Assembly (NCBI RefSeq): GCF_019649055.1
Contig: NW_026570406.1
Location: forward strand, 62,001 to 126,000
Direction of reading: 5' to 3'
DNA from: Paramacrobiotus metropolitanus
Taxonomy: Eukaryota; Tardigrada; Eutardigrada; Parachela; Macrobiotidae
Length of the DNA: 64,000 bases
Positions 20,810-31,040 of this stretch are shown in pieces. Under the pieces are notes generated by a model. The model did no database searches and was not told where the DNA came from. It was given only the letters and a program-made list of their open reading frames with translations. Each line of letters begins with the position of its first letter. The first letter of the stretch is position 1. The position numbers and the translations under genes were made by a program.

Positions 20810-22989
20810 TTTGATATTCGAATGCTTGAATATTGGTTTTGTAAACAGTTACGATGAAGAACCTCTTTACCATTTACAACAACTGTGAACTTCCTGACAA
20901 AACATTAACCGACTGCAAGCGCACATGGTCTTCAGATCGAGTGATGTTTGCCTATTGTGATTACATACACGTACGTGCTGCGTGTGTGCGGTTAGCATGT
21001 CTGTGTGGTCAGCATAGCAAGCCGTTATCAGCCATAATGTGTTCATGCTGTATTCGGGTAAGTGTTGCTTGAGAGCTGGATTCTTATGATCTTAATGAGT
21101 AAGAAATATGTAAACATACAGTACATTCCATCAGCATTGAAAAGCAGACAAGAAACAACATGCGGTATCACTGAAATCATCAAATACGTTGAACATATGA
21201 ACATACTATAACCTCATTTATCCGCATGGAGGCTCAGGACAACGGATTTTATCAAAACCTGTGCGCAGCTGTCAGTCTTATTGCATATCTACAAGTAACA
21301 TAATGTGCATATTTATTATCTCAGACCACTATAAACTATATTGGCCCGTAATTCCACTGAAGTTCTCCCGCTGATTTTACTCGTTCGCATGAATACGAAA
21401 TTCGTAGGATTACAGCTGACAGCAGGGCACAGTCCAAGCTGACCGCAAATGTGAACTGCGCAGAATGACAGTCTAGCGTAGGATAAAGTCCAAGCTGACC
21501 ATAGGGCGCAGTCCATTTGGGCCTTACCGTGGCAAGGGAGCTCAGTGTTGGCTGATACGCTGAACATACGGATGTGCATACAGCACCAGTATAGACGTAC
21601 ATTTTTTAAAAATTTCTTAATGGATTAAATAAATTTATTTTTTATTAATTTTAACATTTTTATGGGGGGCCCTGGGTGAATATTCCCGGGGGGGTGATTT
21701 TGCCATTCAGTGAAATGGCATTTCACTCATCAAATACAGAAAATAAACTATGCTAACGATATTTCTCTCCCATAACTTTCATTATACTCTCATACGAGGC
21801 TGCACGAAGCATTATTTTTGGGGTTTAACATTGCATTTCTCGAATGTCTGGCACGCCTACCACCCCTTTATACTGCCCGCATGGTGCGCGTTTGCATTTT
21901 TCCTTGGTATGGCCGCATGTGCCACTGTCCAAAAATGCGGCGTGGATAGTCCAGCTACAGTGGTTATTGGCGCAAAACGAGATATTAGCGGTCACTTGTC
22001 ACTAGCACCTTTGGAAACGCATTAGCGACCGGAAGAAACTAGCTAGGCTGCCGCAAAGGTCAAGATCCCCAATGTGCACGCGTACAGTGTGCAGTTACTG
22101 TAGTTTTCAACCGCCCGAGACTGATCGAACAAAATTCATGTTTCTGCAAAGCTGTGCAGCTCTCGCCTATCTTGCCCAAGCAATGCATCAATATGTAGAA
22201 ACGGGGCAAAGCGCGTGGTGTTGTGCCGCCATTCACGGTGTTACTGCAACGACGGTATAGAATTATAATTGGGACTATCATGTTCGGTTCCTCTAAGCGT
22301 TCTGTTTTCCAGAAGCCGAAAAATTTAGGCACGATTTTGTCTTTTCGCCGACCGCCCGGGGTGTTGATACGCAAAAGCGTTTTTTGCCAGCTTCCGACCA
22401 ACAGAACCGCGTGGCGCATGTTTTGCGTACGAACCGACAGTAACTTGATCTAATTATGTGATATAGAGAAACAGTCGAAATTGCACCCGTCCGTGTATCT
22501 GAGACCCTTCATGGGCAATGGTGTTGGCACGCAACACAAATTTTTGACGGACTGTGGTCTTCTACGGTTCAACTTACGAGACCCGTGTTAATTGACTTTG
22601 GATAGAACGTTGTTAGTTGTACTTTGTTGATTTATCTCTGGTTTAATTATTCATCCACTAATTAGTTAATTGGCAAGATCTACGAGAGCTTGAAAAGCCC
22701 GAAATTAGCCATTTTCGGGCAACGGTCATTTGTAAATAACTTGAGATATAAGTTTGAATTACGTTTTTACTGCTGCTTTAAAGTCTCTTATTGCTAATTA
22801 TGCTAATTGATATTCATTGGCTGTCCCCAGTCATTGGGAAAAAAATCAGAAGACCATGTTGCGTCCTGACGCCAATGCCCGTCAACGGGTTAACAGTTGG
22901 CGGCTGTTAGACATTTCTATCTTTTGATTTCGTTCCCGCTCTCTGCCTTCCAATAATTTTCTAGTTGTCTGTTCTCTGAAATTTCGAAA
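20810..22989. other. Intergenic, no supported gene
   Basis: Contains the probable promoter side of the minus-strand gene ending at 20809. Short ORFs (up to 119 residues at 22060-22419) have no recognisable motif, biased composition or splice context. Confidence 0.5.
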
Positions 22990-23441
22990 ATGCACCTGTA
23001 TGGAGAAAAAGATTTTGAGTCACATCCCGTTCACCAGTGGAACTGTGGATGTGCTGACAGAAGCCGGCCTCTATCAGCACGGTGACGTGATCGATGTAGT
23101 GGAGAACGGTCTGGTTGTGGATTTCCGCTGCAGCGGACAGCGTTCCCAACTGGTCCCACCCGATGCAGCATTCCGAAATGCGCATGTTGTAAGTAAACAG
23201 TAAAACGCGGCAGAAAGTACTAATAACTTTTTTGTTTATTTAAATTGTTAATTTAGTGTTTAAATAGTTAGTTTATCTGCAATGTCTCACGGATTGGCAG
23301 AGTGGAGATCCGCAGTTGACGACGCTGTATCGGGGCCACATATGGACGGGGGAGAATATCCAGAATGTGGCTGCAGCCAAGTTGACCACCATCACTCTTC
23401 ACGCTCTGAAGGAATTTGTGCTCAAGGATTCAGGGCGATAA
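22990..23441 (+). pseudogene. F-box-like family deletion derivative F (half exon 1 fused to intron 2 and exon 3)
   Basis: From the ATG at 22990 the family start MHLYGEKDFESHPVHQWN is present. A two-base loss near 23042 shifts the frame. Exon 1 homology stops near 23164 and continues directly into sequence matching intron 2 of copy E (GCAGCATTCC.AAATGCGCATGTTGTAA, compare 63608-63638). The rest of exon 1, intron 1 and all of exon 2 are deleted. Exon 3 (23283-23441) is still an open frame, CLTDWQSGDPQLTTLYRGH onward to TAA, but its acceptor CAG has become CAA. Its exon 3 type is closest to copy E. Confidence 0.75.
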
Positions 23442-23941
23442 TTACGAAGCTATTTACGGCTGGACATCATTAAAGTAAGATTTCACAGTGATTTCACTTT
23501 CTGCTTTCTTAATTTAAAAATCCAGGCAAGTCCGATTTAACTAATTGAAAAGTCGACGTTTAAGCACGCCAAAACCGTAATTCAGTTGACTGAGGAAAAC
23601 GACGTTTACAGCACCCTTAAGGATTTAGCCAAGTTTTTTATATAAGCAAACTTTCTCAAATACTGGTGACCTTTCAAAACAGATTCAAAATTCCCCTAAC
23701 CATTGCTTTTTTGCACGGAATTGCTTCCTGTTAGCCTGGTACAATGGTAATCCAACATGTAGATTGTGACTTTTAGTACTGTACTGTCAAAATAACTGAA
23801 AACAATTGTCGCATCGGTGAACAGTTTCCGGCAATCAAGAAAACGCAGCGTCCTACAAATTCCAGAGGTGCGCTTCTACATTCACTACATTCGGTTTAAT
23901 GGTCGCATGCGGAACAACCGCGCTCATTGGCTGCAAAGCAG
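23442..23941. other. Intergenic, nothing recognised
   Basis: No supported ORF or paired repeat. Confidence 0.4.
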
Positions 23942-24139
23942 TTAGAGTAATCTCGCATGAGCGCAGTCGGACTTCACTTCACCGCAGTTCGGCTCCAAAT
24001 TCTTAAAGTCCGTCGCCTGGCGTCGCAACAGCGCGTTGTTGCCCCCATCCCACACTTCCGCCACATCCACATCACTGCTGCTGGGGTGTTCCTCTGTGAA
24101 TCGATCGTCCCTTACCAATTCCACGTTATGGAAGAACAT
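23942..24139 (-). pseudogene. Inverted exon 2 fragment of the F-box-like family
   Basis: The minus-strand translation FHNVELVRDDRF, then SSSDVDVAEVWDGGNNALL, then FKNLEPNCGEVKSDCAHARLL, aligns with the middle of exon 2 of copy B (FHNVEFVWDDRF...FKNLAPSCDEIRLRRC). It is the only family piece in reverse orientation and may mark an inversion breakpoint. Confidence 0.7.
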
Positions 24140-24537
24140 GTATGAAGAAAGTTTTTCTTACGTACTCGAAAATCAGATTTCACACAATTCAAGAGTACTG
24201 GTACATTAAATCCAGTGATCGCCATCATGGGGCGGTCCGGCGCAACACAGGCTTAGTAGGCCAGTTGTATCGGATGACGTCTGTGATAACAGACTTCTTT
24301 TCCTTGTAGTAACTCCTACCCTGTCTCTTGGTAACCTTGTTGTAGTTTCCTTAATGCCGTGCGAAAGGTTGCGTAGCGCCGCTCGATACGTAGTCTGCTG
24401 AATTTTACATTTTTACTGTACGAAAAAGTTAAAGTCGATTTTGAAGGAAACGGAGTGGGCCATCTCCGTCTAAATCATCTTCAGAATTAGATTTTCCACT
24501 GGTTTTACAGTTACTTAGTAGCTGGGAGATTTTGAAA

Positions 24538-27231
24538 ATGCACCTCTATGGAGAGAAGAATTTTCAGTTTCATCCGGTGCACCAGTGGAACTCCGTGGAT
24601 GTGCTGACGGAGAGCGGACTCTTCCAGCACGGGGACGTGATCGACGTAATGGAGAACGGTGTGATCGTGGATTTCCACTGCAACGAACAGCGAGCGCAGT
24701 TCGTTAGCTACGGCAAAATTTTTAACGCTGCCGTCGCCCCCGGTTCCGTGCCGTACCAAACCTGGCTGCACCAACTGCAGTGGAATCGCTCGCTCATGCA
24801 GAATGCCAGCGTGCAAGTGCTGTGGCGCTCTCATCCGGGTGCCGCGTGGCTGTGGTACCCTGGACGGCTTCTGCATCGTGCTTTCTTCTTCCCCTTTGAT
24901 GATATCGGCCTCGTGTTGGCCGAAGTTGAGCTGGATGGTCGACAGCTACCGGAATTGTTCTCCGCTGATCAAGTGCGTATTTCGCCGTCGAAGGGCGATC
25001 TGGTCCAACGAGTACTGAAACAGGGATGCTTTGCTGCGCGAGAACAGCGTCTGCCTGCCAGTTTTTGGTCGAACACCACGCCTATGGCATGTCATCACTT
25101 TCGGGAACACCTTCAGTTTTTCAACAGGGGGGTTCGGGTTGTGTCGATCTTGAGCGAAACACTGAAGTATGTGCAGCGAACGGTCGCGAAGCCCCTGACA
25201 GAGAAGGATGTGGTGCGTAATGCGTATGTACTGTAAAATGTAAATAAACTTTACAGTACAAGTTTTCCGATTTTACCGGTTTTCTTTTTTATGCTTGGTT
25301 CATACTCGTACGGAAATAATGAGGAACATCGGGGATTAGTAAAGTTATTTACTTGTTATTGATTGCAGTGATTGGTAATAAAGATGGCTTATTTTTTCAA
25401 TTTGAATGATTTATTTATTCATTTGGAATTGTGTGTATTTTTAATGTGTATTATTGATTTATATTGTACCATTCTAGTCGCACTATAAGTTGACATTTTT
25501 ATCGCTCCGAATTTTATCCCTATGGAATACGTTTCGAAATTTTTTTCCAAGTCAGCCAGATTCGTAATTTTAGTGGTTGCTTAAATCGGGTTTTGTAAGA
25601 AACTAGGAATTACAATTTGAATTTACAACTAAAATGAACCGGTTATTTCTTCGGTTTGATAGTTGGAATTGTGTCTGCAACTTTTCCTGCGTAGCGCTAA
25701 TTTTTTGACTGAAGACAGTACAGAGTACTAAGTACGTATACTCGTGCGTACTTATTAGCTGCGTCTTTTTCTGGGAATGTTTTTGGTTCAACTTAGTTAG
25801 ATAAATATGAGCCAAATAGGCCGTTTTTTTATCGTGCGTTGTGTTGTTAGGCAACTAGGTACGAGTCGAGCCGGATGGCGTTTGCACAGCTTCAGAAAAT
25901 GCAGGAGCAGGATGCTCCAGGGCGGGAATCCCTTAGCGCGATCGAATTACCCGCAAAGCGCAAGCACCCTGACGACGATGCACAGCCGGAGGAGGAGCGT
26001 CTGTTACCCACCACGCCGCATCTCCTGCGCGAGATCTTCCAGTCAGTGGACAGCGTCCGCCGCGTGAAACTGCGTCGCGTATGTTCGCTGTGGAATGACC
26101 TTCTGAGCGACGCGGACAGTGCGAAAACGGTCCGGGTTTCCTTTTCCCGGAACCCATTTTTCCCTCTGGAAGGGGAGAATTTCACCTTCGTGTACGGGGC
26201 GGTCGCTGGTCTCCTGAAGTGCGCTACCGGTTCAACGCAACGGTTAGTCGTTGAGGCGTTGTGCGGGGAGAATCTGGACGGTGCACTGGCGGTGATTAAA
26301 TGGGTGTTGCGCGATAAGCACCTCAAACAGCTTATCTTCCATAACGTGGAGTTCGTGTGGGACGATCGTTTCGTGGAGCAGTACGTCAGCAGCGGCGATG
26401 TGGATGGTGCGGAGGTGAAGGGCGATGGCAGCACACTGGTGCGGCGCCTGGCCAAGTACTTCAAGAATTTGGCACCCAGCTGCGACGAAATCCGACTCCG
26501 CCGATGCGATATTAACTGCCTCCAGCAGATGACCGTGGTTGTTGCGCATGCGGCGATGAAACCGGATGCCGCGGACATCGAAGCGCAGTTCTGGAATCTG
26601 TATGAGACTAATCTGCCTCGTGAAGAAATAAATCTTGAGGAAACGATGGAGTGGATTCGCACAGGATCGGAAGCGCTTCGCACGATGATTGCGAAGGTAC
26701 AATGCCAATAAAAAATTGTGGTTGGTTGGTTTGCTGATATGTCCTCGTCAGTCGAAAATCAATCGCCGATTCGGCCGTAGTTTACTGTCAAGAATTTAAA
26801 ATCATTAAGATTGAAACGAATCTATCTGGTACAAGAAAATATTGTTTGAATGAATATTGTTTCATTTAAGCAATATGTTCTTGTTCATTTATGAATATCT
26901 GTACATCATTACATGTACTGGGAAATTATTGGGGAAGTTTGTACAGTGCAGGCAAGCGTACTTTGTTAGCTTACATTTGTACGAGTAATCAATTAATCGT
27001 ACAGTAATTAAAGTATCTGTACTAGTGCAGTAGTTATATTTGGTTTAAGAATTTATTTCTGTGTAGTACCTCAATGAATGGCAAAGAAGCGATCCGCGCT
27101 TAACTACGCAGTATCGCGATCACGAGTGGACGGTGGAGAATCTGAAAGATCTGGATGTCTCCAAGCTGACCATCCTCACTCTGCGCGCCCTGAAGGAAGT
27201 CCTTCCCGAAGATATGATGGAAGATGTGTAA
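24538..27231 (+). CDS. F-box-like family copy B, intact three-exon gene (561 aa)
   Basis: Exon 1 24538-25212 (donor GTGCGT), exon 2 25851-26696 (acceptor GTTAG, donor GTACAA), exon 3 27067-27231 (acceptor GTGTAG, stop TAA); all junctions are phase 0 and no stop interrupts. Exon 1 (225 aa) has two beta-rich blocks, GDVIDVMENGVIVDFHCNEQ and VQVLWRSHPGAAWLWYPGRL, the second followed by AEVELDGR..PELFSADQVR. I infer paired Tudor/Agenet-like modules. Exon 2 (282 aa) has a bipartite basic start (PAKRKHPDDDAQP), then an F-box-like segment (LLREIFQSVDSVRRVKLRRVCSLWNDLLSD), then an alpha/beta LRR-like part (LKQLIFHNVEF). Exon 3 (54 aa) is conserved: DPRLTTQYRDHEWTVENLKD, then SKLTILTLRALKEVLP. An F-box suggests an SCF ubiquitin-ligase substrate adaptor; this is inference. 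It is the best representative of the cluster. Confidence 0.8.
25213..25850 (+). other. Intron 1 of copy B
   Basis: 638 bases, GT-AG, AT-rich, with scattered similarity to intron 1 of copy A (9146-9706). No gene inside. Confidence 0.7.
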
Positions 27232-27433
27232 ACCTATATTACCAGCCTCAACAAATCTCTCCTGGGCAGTGTGTGCACTGCTGTCTTCTTTTATTTTCGT
27301 GCCGGAAATTTGATGTTTTTGTGAAAAATTCGGTTTTATTTGCAAATGGCTAGAGTAATGTGCGAGCCGGCTGTGGACTGCTAATTTAATGGCAACCTGT
27401 ACGGGTCACACAATAACATCACTCAGCAGTAGG

Positions 27434-27440
27434 TATAAAA
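27434..27440 (+). promoter_or_regulatory. Candidate TATA box for copy C
   Basis: TATAAAA in a segment conserved with 11395-11402 upstream of the duplicate C'. It lies about 600 bases before the ATG at 28041, so a 5' UTR intron or a different true start would be needed. Confidence 0.35.
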
Positions 27441-27812
27441 GTGCGCAGTACATACTTAACATCGCCAAACACCAACGCCAAACGCCATTTCCGTCAGGGA
27501 CGACCTTGTGCCCGGCTGTAATTCTTCTGCTGACCAAAGCTTGCAATTAGAACTCGCATCCTAATGCTGCACAAAATTGGTCGATTGAAATAAAACATTC
27601 CGGTTGTGATCCACATGCCGACTTTAGTGCTTGCTGCTAGAATACGATACGGAACAAAAGTGTCAAACCAGAGTTCAGACAGCCTTGGGCCTTGTGACCA
27701 AAATATTCATGACCTGCTGAAATTCATTTAGTGATCAAAGTCCGGTTTGGGGTAATATCCGGTAGTACCGCTTAGAAAGAGCTGAAATCTGAGTGCCATA
27801 CGTACAATGTCT

Positions 27813-27844
27813 TCTTCTCTCAGTGCAGCTGCACTGAGAGAAGA
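27813..27844. repeat. Perfect 32-bp palindrome without spacer
   Basis: The 16-base half-site TCTTCTCTCAGTGCAG is followed at once by its exact reverse complement. The duplicated locus near 11749-11775 has only the left half-like sequence (TTCTCTCGTTGCAG) followed by AAACTAG, so the palindrome arose in this copy or was lost in the other. Confidence 0.9.
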
Positions 27845-28040
27845 GTGTGTCAGTGTGTAGCTACAATTAATTTTGGAAATTGTACAGGACCATCCACTTC
27901 TTATGCTTTATGCAGCTACCTAATAACGAATTTTTATCGGTTTCTTCTAGTGTTCCTGTCACCCATCAGGCAACCACGATTTCTAATACCATACTTTGTT
28001 AACAGCAGAACAGTTATACAGTGCCTTGTGGTCGCTAAAA

Positions 28041-31040
28041 ATGCTCCTGTATGGAGAAAGTGAAACAGGGTATTGTCCCGTTTACCAGTGGAATTCCGTA
28101 GATGTGCTGACGAAGAGCGGACTCTTCCAGCACGGCGAAGTGATCAACGTGGCGGAGAAGGGGCTGGTTGTGGATTTCCACTGCAGCGGTCAGCGAGCGC
28201 AAACGGTCAACTACGACAAAATTTTCCACTCTTCCGTAGCCCCGTCTTCCACGAAATTCGATGATACATACGCAGAATTGGAGCATCTAGGCTTGTCAGC
28301 GGCGAACGGTAGCGTGCAAGTGCTGTATCGCTCGCATCCGGGTTCTCCGTGGTTGTGGTATCGCAGCCGGCTCCTCAGTCCGGCCATGTACTTGCCTCCC
28401 GGCAACACCGGGTTGTTGATTGTCCAAATGGAGCGTGGTAATTGGAAACACGCTGAACTGGTCTACCTCGACCAGGTGCGTTTCCGGCTTTCGCAAAAAT
28501 GTCTAGCCAAACGAGCGCTGCAGCCGAACGCCTTCGTGCTGAGAGAGTGCCGTTTGCCGACGAATTTCGGTTCGCCGATCGCATCCGGGTTCGCCGATCG
28601 CTTTCGTCAGCGAATTGAGACGACACAGCGTGTGCGTATTGTGTCGATTGACAACGGGATGCTGACGTTTCTCCAACGAATTGATGGGAAACCATTGACG
28701 GAAAAGATAGTGGTACGTGCGGCACTACGATAAATGATATGCTAACACTTCAGAAGAAAGGAAAAATTAGGAACAGAAAAAGGAAAAATTTTTTACTAAC
28801 TGCAAAGGCGGAGCGAAGCGGCCACTTAATGGTTTACTTTCCTTTCTTCTTTAATAATGTTTGTTATCCTTTGAAAACGACCGATGACACCGGCATGGAA
28901 TACATTCAGGATATGCTCTCCGCGCCCTCTCCGCAAAGTGTTCTTTGAAAAAATTTTTGAATGCACTTTAGGTTGTTCCTTGTTTTTTATTTGAATCTTA
29001 TTTGCGCGTGTCTCTAATTCACTAATGTTTTCGTCTACTGTGCGACAGAAAAAGAAGTGCGAGACGATCCGCGAAGCCACTGCAAACTTGGAGGCAAGGG
29101 AAATCGGTTTAGACCGGCTGTCCTTGAACGTCAGTAAGAAGCGCAAAAACCCCGGAGACAACAGTGCACAGCCGCTTACGGTCAGCGTGATTCCCACGGA
29201 AATGCATCTCTTGCGCGACATCTTCGACTCAATGGACACCATCACCCGCGAGAAACTGCGCCGCGTGTGTCCATTGTGGAATACCATCTTGACCAACGCG
29301 GACAGCGGCAAAGCGGTTCGTATTTCCTTTGCAACGAACCCGTTCGTTCCACGGAAAGCGAAGAGGGTGTGCGGCGCTGTGGGTGGTTTACTCAAGTTCG
29401 TAAGCAGCGCAACGCAATGGCTGATTGTGGAGCACGTGACTGACGAAGACGTGGAGAATGTTTTGACGGTGATTGGCTGGATGCTGCGACATGTCCACAT
29501 TAAACAGCTCATCTTCTTGGACGTGGAGATCAACTGGGAACGTTATATAACGGCCGAGTATAGCCTGATAGCCGGGGCAATCACCCGGCGTATGGCGGCG
29601 TCCTTCGACGCTTTGGCACCGCTGTGTGATGAACTGCGGATGTTGCAGTGCCAGATCAGTTGCAGCGGTATGGCGATGGCAGTTATTCCTCTGGCGACGA
29701 TTAAGCTGGATGCCGGGGATATTGAGCCACAATTGTGGGATCTGTATGACACGCATTTGTCACGCGAAGAGCTGAATTTGGAGAAAATTGCTCATTCGAT
29801 ACGCACAGGGCCAAAAGAATTTCGCCAGAATATTATTCAGGTGAGTATAAATTTAAATCGGCGACACATACAAATAAGTTGGAGATTTATATTGCCTCAA
29901 TATTTAGTCCTCAATTTTTTGCTGTTTACTCGTAGGAAAATTATTAATACAAATACTCAGGGTTTTTGAAATCTTTTTACTAGCTTAGCCTAAACTTAAG
30001 TTCGATTACCCGCCATCCACTGTGCCACTAGCGAATTTTATACTATTTTAGTCAAATTTTAATTTTTGGGTCAAATATTTATGGGACACAGAAACAGGCG
30101 TGAAGGAAACTGGCCCGGCACAATACATGGTACTGGTTTCGTATGCATCCAGTTTTGTGTCATTCTGAACCCGCATATATGATTGGTCTGCATTGGCCTA
30201 ACAACGGTTCGTTCGCGTAAACGCCCGGGTGTCGAGATGGTGCGATTTAAAATTTGGATGAGAAGTTTAAACGCATCGGCATGTACAATACCAATCGTGA
30301 CATTAATACCCGATCTTGTTGGACGTTGCGCGCACGAACAGTTGACCGCCCAATGGTTACCAATCATTCGGCTGTAGAATGCTATGAAACGCTACGAAAA
30401 CGTGTTTGGAGAGCGCAAAAGCAAACGCTTGGCTGGATATCGATGTATATGAAGATCAGTACCGTGAACGGGACCAACCGGCACAAAGTGTTTGCGAGTG
30501 CACGAAAGCGAAAGTTCCCGTGGATGCAGGGGGGTAATATGGGGGGGGGGGTTGTCAACCGGCAGTTTTTTGGAATTTGACTCCCCCCTTTCCCAAAAAT
30601 TTTGCGCGAGGCAAAAATTTTCGATTTTAGGGTGTTTGACACCCCGTGTCAAATTTTTCCACATATAAACTAGTCAAATTAAAATTGTCCCACCTTTCAA
30701 TTTTCGGGGATTACGCCCCTGCGTGGATGTACACGAACGGGTTACTTCCCCTTAAGCGATGAAAGGAACGTGGTAGTCCAGTTTCGTGAAAGCGAGATGC
30801 ATGTAAAAGCACTGAAAAGTGGATGTTTGTCACTTGCAGATCCTGAGGGATTATCAGAGCCACGATCCGCGTTTGACGACTAATTATCGTGGTCATGGGT
30901 GGACGGTGGAAAATCTTGGAGATGTGGATGTTTCCAAGCTGACCACCATTACTCTGCGTGTACTGCAAGAGCATTTCCCGGTAGAGTGGGACGACGGGAA
31001 TGGGATTATTTTCGAAGCTGACGACGCAGGAATGTACTAA
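28041..31040 (+). CDS. F-box-like family copy C, intact three-exon gene (554 aa)
   Basis: Exon 1 28041-28712 (MLLYGESETGYCPVYQWNS; donor GTACGT), exon 2 29049-29840 (acceptor GCGACAG, donor GTGAGT), exon 3 30840-31040 (acceptor TTGCAG, stop TAA), all phase 0 and open. The layout matches copy B, but the protein is clearly diverged. Exon 1 lacks the paired-aromatic FFFPF block and has PGNTGLLIVQMERGNWKHAE in its place. Exon 2 starts with a lysine-rich segment, then an F-box-like stretch (EMHLLRDIFDSMDTITREKLRRVCPLW), then helices with IKQLIFLDVEINWE. Exon 3 ends in a longer acidic tail (VEWDDGNGIIFEADDAGMY). Intron 2 (29841-30839) holds a repeat shared with 38.0 kb and an hAT-like MITE only 110 bases before exon 3. 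Function is inferred as for copy B. Confidence 0.8.
30278..30480 (+). repeat. Dispersed repeat, copy 1 (possible FLYWCH/MULE remnant), in intron 2 of copy C
   Basis: Closely similar to 37982-38172. The shared frame encodes RSCWTLRARTV..RPMVTNHS.VECYETL, with a Cys-aromatic-Arg-His spacing reminiscent of the FLYWCH zinc finger of Mutator-like transposases. Both copies are short and have stops nearby, so the assignment is weak; the repeat itself is clear. Confidence 0.5.
30519..30729. mobile_element. hAT-like MITE, 195 bp, with 8-bp target-site duplication
   Basis: The element at 30527-30721 starts CAGGGGGGTAAT and ends ATTACGCCCCTG (inverted, 11 of 12 match). It is flanked on both sides by CGTGGATG (30519-30526 and 30722-30729). 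CAGGG-type ends with 8-bp duplications are the hallmark of hAT transposons. The left end contains a run of ten or more G. It has no coding capacity. Confidence 0.85.

Larger units (their letters stand above)
27232..28040. repeat. Segmental duplication, right copy (matches 11174-11988)
   Basis: See the left copy. Together with the A/B and C'/C exons this makes a duplicated block of about 5-6 kb. Confidence 0.85.

Noticed and set aside
21660-21720. G-rich and inverted-repeat patch
   Set aside because: Short arms (under 10 bases) and no flanking duplication.
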